DNA from: RBC074 sp964470555
Lineage (GTDB): Bacteria > Acidobacteriota > Blastocatellia > RBC074
Direction: 5' to 3'
Length of the DNA stretch: 64,000 nucleotides
Assembly: GCA_964470555.1 (NCBI GenBank)
Contig: CAYYDG010000006.1
Location: forward strand, 1-64,000
Made by a program: the position numbers and the translations under genes
In this document: one piece after another, positions 1 to 10,637 of the stretch
Layout of the letters: every line of letters begins with the position of its first letter
How positions within the stretch are numbered: the stretch's first letter is position 1
Notes under the pieces: generated by a model
Told to the model about the DNA's origin: nothing
The model's database searches: none
What the model saw: the letters and a program-made list of their open reading frames with translations, nothing else

Positions 1-19
1 TGTCGTCAAACCAAACGGG

Positions 20-3000
20 GCTTCAATGGAGCCACGTCCTCACGAACGTGGAAAGCCACTCCAACAAAGCACGAAGAAATCATCTTTACCGCGCTTCAAT
101 GGAGCCACGTCCTCACGAACGTGGAAAGGTTTTCCGCGCGAAGGTCAACGCCGTTTCAAGATGGCTTCAATGGAGCCACGTCCTCACGAACGTGGAAAGT
201 CGCAGCCGGAGAACTATGGAAAACCAGATCATCGCTTCAATGGAGCCACGTCCTCACGAACGTGGAAAGACCTTGATACGACTCGCAATGCGAGCGAAAG
301 GGCTGCTTCAATGGAGCCACGTCCTCACGAACGTGGAAAGGTGCGCTCGTTTACGGACGATCAAATCCGTCAGGAAGCTTCAATGGAGCCACGTCCTCAC
401 GAACGTGGAAAGTGTCATGCCAGTTCGCTGAATTGGTATCCGGGACTGGCTTCAATGGAGCCACGTCCTCACGAACGTGGAAAGGGCGGGGCATACGATT
501 AACGCCGCGCGCAGCGCATCCGCTTCAATGGAGCCACGTCCTCACGAACGTGGAAAGTCAACAAACGCGATGCGACTTTCTCTCTCGTTTCCGCTTCAAT
601 GGAGCCACGTCCTCACGAACGTGGAAAGTTGAAAGCGGAGGTCATCGCCGAAGCCAAACGACGGCGGCTTCAATGGAGCCACGTCCTCACGAACGTGGAA
701 AGTGGACGCCGGATTCAATGTTGTGAATCCGCAAGTCGCTTCAATGGAGCCACGTCCTCACGAACGTGGAAAGAGCTTCACCACGCGCACCTTGCACAGT
801 GATTCAGATGGCTTCAATGGAGCCACGTCCTCACGAACGTGGAAAGGCGGATGAAAGCGCGAATAATTTGCCAGAATATTGTGCTTCAATGGAGCCACGT
901 CCTCACGAACGTGGAAAGAGAAGTTCCAGCGGCGACAGCGCCGCACAGAAAAGTGCTTCAATGGAGCCACGTCCTCACGAACGTGGAAAGGTTGATTTCC
1001 GGTGAACAGGATTTGACCGCTCAAACCGGCTTCAATGGAGCCACGTCCTCACGAACGTGGAAAGCCAAAACCGTTCCCGGCCTCAACTGGATTGACGGCG
1101 CTTCAATGGAGCCACGTCCTCACGAACGTGGAAAGAGTCTGGTCACAGCTTTGAGAGACTTGTTGAGCGAGGGCTTCAATGGAGCCACGTCCTCACGAAC
1201 GTGGAAAGAGACCAGATTCGGGCGACCAACGAACAGGTCAGAAGTCAGCAGCAGCTTCAATGGAGCCACGTCCTCACGAACGTGGAAAGGGCGCCATCCT
1301 GCAACAAGGAGCCAAGCAAATGCCTGCTTCAATGGAGCCACGTCCTCACGAACGTGGAAAGAGACAACGACCACGCCGGGGCTGAGCGTTGCACTCCCGC
1401 TTCAATGGAGCCACGTCCTCACGAACGTGGAAAGGTTCATTGCGTGATCTCCTCGGAGGTCAAGCGAGTGCGCTTCAATGGAGCCACGTCCTCACGAACG
1501 TGGAAAGGCCATATTCAGAAGTTTACAGAGCGTGTTTTAAGCATGCTTCAATGGAGCCACGTCCTCACGAACGTGGAAAGAGGCGCGTTTCTGTGCCCGT
1601 TTGCTGGCGTTGTTGAGGCTTCAATGGAGCCACGTCCTCACGAACGTGGAAAGACCTCTGCCTCTACCTGTTCTAGCGTGGTTGGCGTGCTTCAATGGAG
1701 CCACGTCCTCACGAACGTGGAAAGTCCGAATCTATGAAATTTGTATCTACTGTGGGACAGAGGCTTCAATGGAGCCACGTCCTCACGAACGTGGAAAGAT
1801 TTCGGTTTCGGTGACGAATAGTCCCGCCGCTGGAGCTTCAATGGAGCCACGTCCTCACGAACGTGGAAAGGTCAGCGCGATCAATTGCAACTGCTGATTG
1901 CAGACCTGGCTTCAATGGAGCCACGTCCTCACGAACGTGGAAAGCTCAGTGACGACGGCAACGTCTATTTCAAGACGACGGAGCTTCAATGGAGCCACGT
2001 CCTCACGAACGTGGAAAGTTTTAATTGCTGCGTGGCTTCTGTCCGCAATGCCGTCGCTTCAATGGAGCCACGTCCTCACGAACGTGGAAAGCGAAAGAGT
2101 CCGCCCACGACCAACCCGTTTGACCGGGCTTCAATGGAGCCACGTCCTCACGAACGTGGAAAGTACGCAGGCGGACGCCGAACGACGCATCGCGCAGATC
2201 GCTTCAATGGAGCCACGTCCTCACGAACGTGGAAAGCCAGGCAAACAACCCATTCCGGCCAACAGCCGCCGGCTTCAATGGAGCCACGTCCTCACGAACG
2301 TGGAAAGGTTTAGTTTGGATTCTGCTGGTTTGACTTGAGGAGAGGCTTCAATGGAGCCACGTCCTCACGAACGTGGAAAGAGGAATAACAGCGCAGGTGA
2401 GCTTATGGCACTCAATGCTTCAATGGAGCCACGTCCTCACGAACGTGGAAAGAGGATCAGAGTTCCCATATAAGCTTCGATAGTTATGCGCTTCAATGGA
2501 GCCACGTCCTCACGAACGTGGAAAGTCGTGGTCAGAATGTTTCCGCCTGTCCCGCCCGGATGCTTCAATGGAGCCACGTCCTCACGAACGTGGAAAGTGC
2601 GCCAGCGAATCACGTCCTGGTATTGATTGGTCGGGCTTCAATGGAGCCACGTCCTCACGAACGTGGAAAGCGCGAATCGTGCTTTGAACTCCAAGCCGCG
2701 TCAGTATGCTTCAATGGAGCCACGTCCTCACGAACGTGGAAAGAACCTAGCTAGTCTAGGGTGTTTCTTCGGAACGTAGAGCTTCAATGGAGCCACGTCC
2801 TCACGAACGTGGAAAGATTGATGTATCATGTTCATAAGAATTGACAATCCTGGCTTCAATGGAGCCACGTCCTCACGAACGTGGAAAGGCGAAGAAGCCG
2901 TTACCGCGACAATTCAATATCAAAAGCTTCAATGGAGCCACGTCCTCACGAACGTGGAAAGCACTTCGCGCTGCGCGCGCGCGACGGCGGCTTCGGCGCT

Positions 3001-6000
3001 TCAATGGAGCCACGTCCTCACGAACGTGGAAAGATTGTGCGGCCATCGCCCACTTGCCTTGTTTCGATGCTTCAATGGAGCCACGTCCTCACGAACGTGG
3101 AAAGAATTAAAAGCGTACACGGATGGAGAGTTGGCGCGCGCTTCAATGGAGCCACGTCCTCACGAACGTGGAAAGACTCTCCAAAACCGGAGACTCTGCA
3201 TCGCTGACATAAGCTTCAATGGAGCCACGTCCTCACGAACGTGGAAAGGGAAGACTGAGCGAAAAGGCAGAGGCAGGAAGCAGGGAAGCTTCAATGGAGC
3301 CACGTCCTCACGAACGTGGAAAGGGCGATTGCTGAAGCGGGCGGCGCAGAGTTTATAAAAGCTTCAATGGAGCCACGTCCTCACGAACGTGGAAAGTCTA
3401 CGTCGTAACCGGCGACTCGGACGGAAGCACAAGCTTCAATGGAGCCACGTCCTCACGAACGTGGAAAGCTGGGAATGCCGCCTAAACGAAGCCGAGCAAT
3501 CCTACGCTTCAATGGAGCCACGTCCTCACGAACGTGGAAAGTGCGCGGTCTGCCTTGCGAAGATGGCCGACAAACCACGGCTTCAATGGAGCCACGTCCT
3601 CACGAACGTGGAAAGCGCGATTTCGTGGTGCGCTGGAACGCGGACGGGATCGCTTCAATGGAGCCACGTCCTCACGAACGTGGAAAGCAGCTATGACCCG
3701 GCGCAAGTCGCCAATATGGACGCGCTTCAATGGAGCCACGTCCTCACGAACGTGGAAAGTCGCGCATCGCGGCGGACTTGTCGGCACTGACTGGGCTTCA
3801 ATGGAGCCACGTCCTCACGAACGTGGAAAGACCCGCGACGCGGAAATGGCCGATGTGCGCCGCGAATTGCTTCAATGGAGCCACGTCCTCACGAACGTGG
3901 AAAGCCCCCAACGCGCCGCCCAAGCCGCCGCCCGCCTGGGCTTCAATGGAGCCACGTCCTCACGAACGTGGAAAGATGCGGCAACGATGCCACACTCGCG
4001 CGCGTAGGCAATGCTTCAATGGAGCCACGTCCTCACGAACGTGGAAAGCCGCCTTTGCGTTGAACACGTTCCTGCTGAGCCTGCGCGCTTCAATGGAGCC
4101 ACGTCCTCACGAACGTGGAAAGAGTATTTTACCCGGAAGGGCTGTTTGCTCTGCCGGAGAAGCTTCAATGGAGCCACGTCCTCACGAACGTGGAAAGAAG
4201 CAGATGGTGTTTCGCAATCCGAATGTACTTTCGCTTCAATGGAGCCACGTCCTCACGAACGTGGAAAGGACGACACGTGGGAAGTAGAGTGCGTGGAAGT
4301 CGTTCCCGCTTCAATGGAGCCACGTCCTCACGAACGTGGAAAGGCGCTGTTCGCCATCCTTGCCCATACCGCGACCGCTTGAGCTTCAATGGAGCCACGT
4401 CCTCACGAACGTGGAAAGAGCGCGGATACACAGACCAGACCATCATCGCGGCGACGCTTCAATGGAGCCACGTCCTCACGAACGTGGAAAGAAAGCTTTG
4501 CACCGGAGAAAGTCATTCAGTCGGTGCTGCTTCAATGGAGCCACGTCCTCACGAACGTGGAAAGCGGTGGATTGCTCACCTGACGGCGGGACGTAAGCAG
4601 GCTTCAATGGAGCCACGTCCTCACGAACGTGGAAAGCGGATTGCCGCCAGTGGAATTGCTTGCCGAGGTGATGCTTCAATGGAGCCACGTCCTCACGAAC
4701 GTGGAAAGCTTTCCTTCGGGTGTTTTTACTGTCGTTATTAAATGGGCTTCAATGGAGCCACGTCCTCACGAACGTGGAAAGCTGAGCATCGCCTGACGTA
4801 CTGCGGCATTGATGCTATGCTTCAATGGAGCCACGTCCTCACGAACGTGGAAAGGTCTGCGCTGCCGACCAGCGCAGCAGACGTGTCGCCCGCGCTTCAA
4901 TGGAGCCACGTCCTCACGAACGTGGAAAGGGCCGACGATTACGTGACGATGGTTGGCGACAGCGGAGCGGGCGGCTTCAATGGAGCCACGTCCTCACGAA
5001 CGTGGAAAGCTCTACCCCGGCAACCTGAATCTCCGCGCCGACTATGCTTCAATGGAGCCACGTCCTCACGAACGTGGAAAGCCGCGATGACGGCGGCGTC
5101 AGCAATCTCTATTTCAAGGCTTCAATGGAGCCACGTCCTCACGAACGTGGAAAGCGCGGCGCTGTATGACAGTTCGCTCGGCACGGACAGGCTTCAATGG
5201 AGCCACGTCCTCACGAACGTGGAAAGCGGTGGTGATTATGTCAGATGCTATTTGCCCGAAATGTGCTTCAATGGAGCCACGTCCTCACGAACGTGGAAAG
5301 GCGATCCTTGGCGAGCCGCGTTTTACATGGCTGAATGCGCTTCAATGGAGCCACGTCCTCACGAACGTGGAAAGATTCATACGATCCCATCTCACCACTC
5401 CCCCGACACCTGCTTCAATGGAGCCACGTCCTCACGAACGTGGAAAGTCAGGAAAAGGCGAAAGGGAAGGCTTGCAAATTTCAGCTTCAATGGAGCCACG
5501 TCCTCACGAACGTGGAAAGGGGTTCGCGGCGGAGGCGGAGGCATCCCAATGACCAGCTTCAATGGAGCCACGTCCTCACGAACGTGGAAAGGCCGGTTCC
5601 CGTGTACCGTGACAGCGAATTTACCGTTGCTTCAATGGAGCCACGTCCTCACGAACGTGGAAAGCCGCGTTTCTTGCCGCCGCTGATACGCGGCAAACAC
5701 TGCTTCAATGGAGCCACGTCCTCACGAACGTGGAAAGTGCGTCGCTGACAAAGGTATCAAAAAACGAGCATCAAGCTTCAATGGAGCCACGTCCTCACGA
5801 ACGTGGAAAGCCGCGCGCCATTTTGCAGGCGATTTGCTGATCCGATTGCTTCAATGGAGCCACGTCCTCACGAACGTGGAAAGGAACGAACGCTCAGTCT
5901 GATGACGCCGCGCGTGGAAGCTTCAATGGAGCCACGTCCTCACGAACGTGGAAAGCCCATTCCCTCGCATTCGTCGTGCGTCGGGTCGGCGTGCTTCAAT

Positions 6001-6755
6001 GGAGCCACGTCCTCACGAACGTGGAAAGACGCAAAAGCCGTCTTGCAAAAAGGTGGCTCAAACGCGGCTTCAATGGAGCCACGTCCTCACGAACGTGGAA
6101 AGAATCGAAAAATGGCCTGAACTTTCCGAAATAAAAGGCTTCAATGGAGCCACGTCCTCACGAACGTGGAAAGACGGCGCTCTTGAAGTGAGGCATTGTA
6201 CAACTCACGGCGCTTCAATGGAGCCACGTCCTCACGAACGTGGAAAGTAGCCGCGTCGTCACAAGCGGCGCGGCATTTTTATGCTTCAATGGAGCCACGT
6301 CCTCACGAACGTGGAAAGATCCCGCCGCGCGGTTGTCCGTTGGCCGATTGGTGGACGCTTCAATGGAGCCACGTCCTCACGAACGTGGAAAGGACCAGCA
6401 CGCCGCCCGCGCGCACGGCTGCTTCAGTGGCTTCAATGGAGCCACGTCCTCACGAACGTGGAAAGCGTCGAACGTCAGTATCGCGCCGGTGTTGGAATCC
6501 GTGCTTCAATGGAGCCACGTCCTCACGAACGTGGAAAGTTGCAAACGGTTGGGACCGGATTTCCACCTACCAACCGCTTCAATGGAGCCACGTCCTCACG
6601 AACGTGGAAAGACGTGGCAGATGCACAATTACGCGGAAGTGATCGAGCTTCAATGGAGCCACGTCCTCACGAACGTGGAAAGCCTTGCGTGACGCCGCGT
6701 TCAAGTTGCTGACTGATTTGCTTCAATGGAGCCACGTCCTCACGAACGTGGAAAG
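20..6755 (-). CRISPR. Type I-G CRISPR array, 93 repeats, 92 complete spacers
   Basis: A 36-nt repeat beginning GCTTCAATGG and ending ACGTGGAAAG on the plus strand recurs 93 times by my count (first copy at 20-55, last at 6720-6755), and all copies look identical. Each contains an inverted pair CCACGT/ACGTGG around an 8-nt loop. Spacers are mostly 34-39 nt, with two long ones: 45 nt at 1209-1253 and 44 nt at 4930-4973. Bases 1-19 look like part of another spacer, so the array continues beyond the left edge. Read on the minus strand the repeat ends in ATTGAAGC, the usual 3-prime end of type I repeats, and the cas operon also reads leftward toward the array. I therefore infer minus-strand transcription, with the newest spacers near 6755. 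Confidence 0.98.
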
Positions 6756-6946
6756 GCCGCGCGTTTAAGTCCAATAACTTGAGTTGATTGCCAGTGCAGT
6801 TGCGAGCGCGTCTTGTCAACGGGCGACATATTCCGACGAATCGAAGTTTTGGTCAAGTTAAAGTGTTGAATCATCTTTATTTCCTTGCTGCGAGCGGTGG
6901 CCGGGAAAACCATCATCGGTTCACCGCTCGCAATCTCAATCGCCCG
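6756..6946 (-). promoter_or_regulatory. Probable CRISPR leader between cas2 and the array
   Basis: This 191-bp gap separates the cas2 stop codon from the first repeat on the minus strand and has no credible gene. Part of it (about 6840-6885) is AT-rich. A minus-strand TTGACC (plus 6851-6856) lies 17 nt from a weak -10-like GAATAT (plus 6828-6833), a possible leader promoter. Leader identity is inferred from position and repeat orientation. Confidence 0.6.
6890..6931. repeat. 10-bp perfect inverted repeat after cas2
   Basis: GCGAGCGGTG at 6890-6899 pairs perfectly with CACCGCTCGC at 6922-6931 around a 22-nt loop, starting 16 bp past the cas2 stop codon on the minus strand. No T-run follows, so a factor-independent terminator is unlikely. 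It could be an mRNA end structure for the cas operon or a protein site in the leader. Confidence 0.6.
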
Positions 6947-7240
6947 TCAAACAATGATGGCGACTTTATCCATCGGAACCGAAAGCCCGCGTCCCAAGGT
7001 TTCAATTCGCTCGGCGCTCTGGCCATTGGCCGGGCCTAAATTCACCAACATCACCTGGTCTTCACGGTGGTTGATGATCGGCGTCAATTTTTCCAACAAC
7101 AGAATCCGTTCGCTCGGCGACAGGTCGCACAGAAAGACGCTGTATTGCAACGCGTTGCCAAATCCGCGCATGGTCTTATACACCCGACGCAAACGCTTGT
7201 CGTCGCAAATGTCATAGCTGACCAAATACCGATTTCGCAT
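6947..7240 (-). CDS. cas2: CRISPR-associated endoribonuclease Cas2
   Basis: This 97-residue protein is the dimeric Cas2 subunit of the Cas1-Cas2 spacer integrase. The N-terminal strand RYLVSYDICDDKRLRRVY carries the family Asp of the YDI motif, and the ferredoxin-like length is normal. The start follows an AGGAAG ribosome site, 12 bp after the cas4-cas1 stop, so it is the last gene of the cas operon and lies next to the leader. Confidence 0.95.
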   Translation of the reverse strand: MRNRYLVSYDICDDKRLRRVYKTMRGFGNALQYSVFLCDLSPSERILLLEKLTPIINHREDQVMLVNLGPANGQSAERIETLGRGLSVPMDKVAIIV

Positions 7241-7252
7241 GGCAACTTCCTT

Positions 7253-9094
7253 TCATCTGGTGCAAAACGCCGGGTAAAACCCGATTTCGCCCAACAGAAA
7301 CCGAGCCAGCAATCGCGCCTGGATTTCAAACACGCGCCGATAACTCAATTGGTATCCAAACAGCGGATGCGTGACCAAGGTGTCCAATCGTCTTTCGTAA
7401 GCTTCCAACACTCTACGCCGTCCGCTGTCGGTCAACGCCACGGCTCCGGCGCGCGCAATGAAATCGCCCGGACGGATTTCGCCGTTGTTGATCATCGAAA
7501 TGACTACGGAATCGGCCACCAACGGGCGAAACTCTTCCATCAAATCCAAAGCCAATGCCGGGCGTCCGTATCTGGGCTGATGATAAAACCCCAGATAAGG
7601 ATCGAACCCTACGCCGATCAATGTCACCAGCATGTCTTTCATCAACATGGCGTACATGAACGACAACAACGCATTGACCGGATCGCGCGGAGGCCGCCGA
7701 TTGCGTCCGTTGAAATCGAACGCCGGTTCGGCTTCGGGCGTGGCGGGTTTGAACATACGGCTGAAATGCTCGAAATACGTTCGCGCCGCTGTGCCTTCCA
7801 ATCCCAACAACGATTCCAATCCATCGGCCAATTCTGATTTGCGACGCATTTCCGCCAACATCACCAAGGCTTCTTTGGGCAATTCGCGGGCATTGCGGCG
7901 CAACAACGTTCGCTGATTGCGAATCTTGCCGGCGGTAAAGGCCTTCGCCAATTGCAAACAGGTTCCCGTGTTGTCTGCGGCTTCGAATTGGCGTCGGCGT
8001 AATTCGATGTTCTTGTGCGGCGGCGGCGTAGTCACCGCGGCCAACCATCCGCCATACGACAAATGCAGCACAGGTATTTCGCGCGAGGCCAATTCGCGCA
8101 AAGCCTGCGCCGAAAGCTGCACATTGCCGAACAGATTCAATTGTGCCGTTTCGATCAACCGGGCTTCGCTGACCTTTTTGTTCTTGTCGAATTTCGGCGG
8201 GCGAATTTCCAACACTTCGCCTTTCAATCCCACGCTGAATCCCTGCCCCTGCACATAAACGGCCATCCGTTCGTCGCGCGCGGCCACCAATCGGCGAGGC
8301 TCCGAATTGCGGGTTGAGGATTGCGGATTGCGGAATTCAGCTTCAGAAATTGGCGCGCCAGACAGGGAATTGAGCCTGAAGCTTTCATCTTCTGAATCAA
8401 TCCGCAATCCGAAATCCGCAATCTGCAATAAATTCACTTCGTCCGGCAAACAAATTCCCACCAACGAACAGCGCGGGCATTTCGGCGAATCCTGCAATGG
8501 CGGAGGAATTTCACCGCCCGCAGCCACGCGCCGCGCTTCGGCCAGCAACTCCAACGTCCGCGTTATCAATGCGTCGGTGAATTCCACGCGCACACGTTGT
8601 TGCGACGCGGCGAAATACAATGCGCCTTCGTTGCAAACGTAACCCTGTTCGCGCAACAACAACCCTTGCAAACAAACCTGCACGCGCTCCGGTTCCCACG
8701 CGCCTTCGGGAATGTCGGGCGGTTCGCCGCGTTTGTAATCCACCGGGATCAATTCGCCGTTGTCGGTTTCGATGATGTCAATTCGCGCGACGGCTCCCAA
8801 CACGTCCGACCCGACCATCACCGACCGCGCATGCAATTTCACCTGATCGGCCAATTTGGGAGCCGTTTCGTCCGCAGGAACATCTCCATCCGAATCGTGC
8901 GGAGAAGCAGGTTCCGGCACTTTTCCGGTTTCCTGATCTACGCGACGATGGACAAACCGGCCTTCCAGCGTGTCCACCGAATGCGCCCATTCCTGCTGCA
9001 CATGCTCCAGATAATAAAGACGAGGGCAGTAAGTGAATTCATTCAACATCCGCGCCGGAATCTGTTCGATGATTTCTGATTGGCCGAGCGACAT
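7253..9094 (-). CDS. cas4-cas1: Cas4-Cas1 fusion, adaptation protein with a repeat-derived linker
   Basis: The 613-residue protein joins a Cas4 nuclease, which selects and trims PAM-bearing prespacers, to the Cas1 integrase. This fusion is characteristic of type I-G. Cas4 occupies about residues 1-218: Cys23 in FTYCPRLYYLE, the VDYKRGEP nuclease motif near residue 118, and the cysteine cluster CPRCSLVGIC near 205-214 for the Fe-S site. Cas1 starts near residue 270 and includes the conserved stretch DPYLGFYHQPRYGRPALALD. Between them, residues about 222-266 are encoded by a word-like repeat (about 8298-8432) containing minus-strand copies of GATTTCGGATTGCGGATTG. They read as IADFGLRI and look like an inserted intergenic repeat. 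A GGAGG ribosome site precedes the ATG at 9094. Confidence 0.95.
   Translation of the reverse strand: MSLGQSEIIEQIPARMLNEFTYCPRLYYLEHVQQEWAHSVDTLEGRFVHRRVDQETGKVPEPASPHDSDGDVPADETAPKLADQVKLHARSVMVGSDVLGAVARIDIIETDNGELIPVDYKRGEPPDIPEGAWEPERVQVCLQGLLLREQGYVCNEGALYFAASQQRVRVEFTDALITRTLELLAEARRVAAGGEIPPPLQDSPKCPRCSLVGICLPDEVNLLQIADFGLRIDSEDESFRLNSLSGAPISEAEFRNPQSSTRNSEPRRLVAARDERMAVYVQGQGFSVGLKGEVLEIRPPKFDKNKKVSEARLIETAQLNLFGNVQLSAQALRELASREIPVLHLSYGGWLAAVTTPPPHKNIELRRRQFEAADNTGTCLQLAKAFTAGKIRNQRTLLRRNARELPKEALVMLAEMRRKSELADGLESLLGLEGTAARTYFEHFSRMFKPATPEAEPAFDFNGRNRRPPRDPVNALLSFMYAMLMKDMLVTLIGVGFDPYLGFYHQPRYGRPALALDLMEEFRPLVADSVVISMINNGEIRPGDFIARAGAVALTDSGRRRVLEAYERRLDTLVTHPLFGYQLSYRRVFEIQARLLARFLLGEIGFYPAFCTR
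8298..8432. repeat. Word-like inverted repeat inside the cas4-cas1 linker
   Basis: The plus strand carries GGATTGCGGATTGCGGAATT near 8318 and AATCCGCAATCCGAAATCCG near 8399. These are approximate inverted arms about 60 bp apart, and a related half-element lies at 48743-48771. The segment keeps the reading frame open between the Cas4 and Cas1 domains. Confidence 0.75.
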
Positions 9095-9109
9095 GGAAAA
9101 CCTCCAGAG

Positions 9110-9181
9110 TTGGTAGTCCCGCCTTCAGGCGGAATGGGCGTGGCCGCCGCTAAACCTTCCGCCTGAAGGCGGGACTACATG
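9110..9181. repeat. Palindromic intergenic element between csb2 and cas4-cas1
   Basis: GTAGTCCCGCCTTCAGGCGG at 9111-9130 faces CCGCCTGAAGGCGGGACTAC at about 9159-9178, giving two hairpins that also pair with each other. The same CCGCCTGAAGGCGG core recurs inside the PEP carboxylase gene near 63330. It separates csb2 from cas4-cas1 and could modulate the ratio of interference to adaptation genes. Confidence 0.8.
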
Positions 9182-9185
9182 CTTT

Positions 9186-10637
9186 TCATTCAACTGGCAG
9201 AAACAGCCCCAAGCCGAAATGACACCCAAACCCCAGAGCCAGTGGCCCCGCGACCGGTTCGGCAAATTCCAATTCAAACCCGGCCAACCCAAACCCTTCG
9301 TCGCCTTTGAACCGGCGCGTATGAAATTCCAACCAACGCACCATTGGCCGTCCGTTGACTTCATACCCTTCCGTTCGTTTGATCGAAACCGGCTCCGGCA
9401 ATCCGCGCACTTTCAGTTCGCGCACAAGCTGCGCTTCGGGCAAATCGCGCGGACGCGGCGGCTTGCCTCCGCCGCGATTGGCAAACCGGGGAAGCGAAAA
9501 CGGCGTGACCGAACGCCAGCGTTTCCAAGTTTGAAACAATGTAGGTGGTTGACTGTGTTCAGTAAGCTGCTCAGCTGTTCCCAGGGCTGCCAAAGTCAAC
9601 CAAACGTCTGGCAAATTTTCGCGGCGCGCGATAGTTGTCAATTGCCCTAAAGCTTCCTGGTCTTCCGCGTTGAACCCCATTGGCGCCCAGATCGTCAGAT
9701 GATCCAATCTGCCGTCGCCGTCTTCATCTACTGGCAAGAAGTGAGCGTGTTCGTGGTCATCCAGGGGATTTCCATAAACCGTTTTGCCGGTTAGCGCCTC
9801 AGAATGGCTCGCACGTTTGGTGGCTCCTTTGACCACTCCACCGCGCAGGCTCAACAAGGCAATGCGCGCTTGTTCGGCCAGAATCAGCGTACCTTTGGCC
9901 AATGGCAGAACGGTTGAATCCAATGCGTAACGCGCGACGGTGACTTTCGGTTGCTGAGCAAGCAACCGTTTGGGCGCGGCGCGGCGCGGAGTCAATGCAT
10001 TACCCTGCCGCGCGTATGTCACCCAGCGCGCTCCTGGCGGATCGAGCATTTTTCCACCGCGCATCTCACCGGTTTCGATGGTCAATGCTTTGAGGAGGTC
10101 ATCGGTCGCCTCGTTCGGCAGCAACACGCGCACGGGTTCACATCCGCTCAACGAATCGCCCATACCTAGCGGTTGGCAATTCATTGGCACAGAGCTTTCG
10201 CCGTTGACCAGTTCTGCTTCGCACCAAGACTCGGCACGCCCGAAGGTGTTGAGCGCCGCCAGCAACGCCGCCAACGCTTTTCTGTCATCCTCGCTGAGTT
10301 CGGCGTCCGGCCATTGGCAAACAATTCGCTGGCCGGGCGCGACGGCAACGAACGTGTCGAAGAATTTCACACCGTCGTTGGCTTGATCGTAATGTCGTGT
10401 GTGAGCCGACGTGGCCGGCGGCAGATAGAACTGCGGCGGAGTGGACAAGGCGCGGACCAGTCGTTGCAAATGCTCTTCGGTCACGCCCGCAGGCCGCGCG
10501 CGCCGAGCCACCGCAATGAGCGCGCGTAGCAACCGCCACGGCGATGGCGGCCATTCAACTACGCCTTCGTTGACGTGGCGTCCCCAAGGCGTCGCGTGAA
10601 AACGCCCAGCCAAAAATTGCAGACGAATCGTGACCAT
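9186..10637 (-). CDS. csb2: Csb2, fused Cas5-Cas6 subunit of the type I-G Cascade
   Basis: The 483-residue protein matches the Csb2 (GSU0054) family. The opening strand VTIRLQFLAGRFHATPWGRH and the stretch VEWPPSPWRLLRALIAVARR are typical of its Cas5-like part. The C-terminal glycine-rich end GFGCHFGLGLFLP fits the Cas6-like RAMP part that would process repeat RNA. No separate cas6 is present in the operon, consistent with this role. Its ATG overlaps the csb1 stop by one base (TAATG), indicating translational coupling. Confidence 0.92.
   Translation of the reverse strand: MVTIRLQFLAGRFHATPWGRHVNEGVVEWPPSPWRLLRALIAVARRARPAGVTEEHLQRLVRALSTPPQFYLPPATSAHTRHYDQANDGVKFFDTFVAVAPGQRIVCQWPDAELSEDDRKALAALLAALNTFGRAESWCEAELVNGESSVPMNCQPLGMGDSLSGCEPVRVLLPNEATDDLLKALTIETGEMRGGKMLDPPGARWVTYARQGNALTPRRAAPKRLLAQQPKVTVARYALDSTVLPLAKGTLILAEQARIALLSLRGGVVKGATKRASHSEALTGKTVYGNPLDDHEHAHFLPVDEDGDGRLDHLTIWAPMGFNAEDQEALGQLTTIARRENLPDVWLTLAALGTAEQLTEHSQPPTLFQTWKRWRSVTPFSLPRFANRGGGKPPRPRDLPEAQLVRELKVRGLPEPVSIKRTEGYEVNGRPMVRWLEFHTRRFKGDEGFGLAGFELEFAEPVAGPLALGFGCHFGLGLFLPVE

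Noticed and set aside
26..6712. Many long open frames with the repeated peptides MEPRPHERGK, FNGATSSRTWK and LQWSHVLTNVE
   Set aside because: They are translations of the 36-nt CRISPR repeat in three frames; the repeat length is a multiple of three and lacks stops, so frames stay open by chance.
6788..7217. Plus-strand frames opposite cas2 and the leader
   Set aside because: They lie antisense to a clear cas2 gene and have no ribosome site or recognisable domain.
7067..7837. 256-codon plus-strand frame opposite cas2 and cas1
   Set aside because: Shadow of the real genes on the minus strand, with basic, histidine- and glutamine-rich composition typical of antisense frames.
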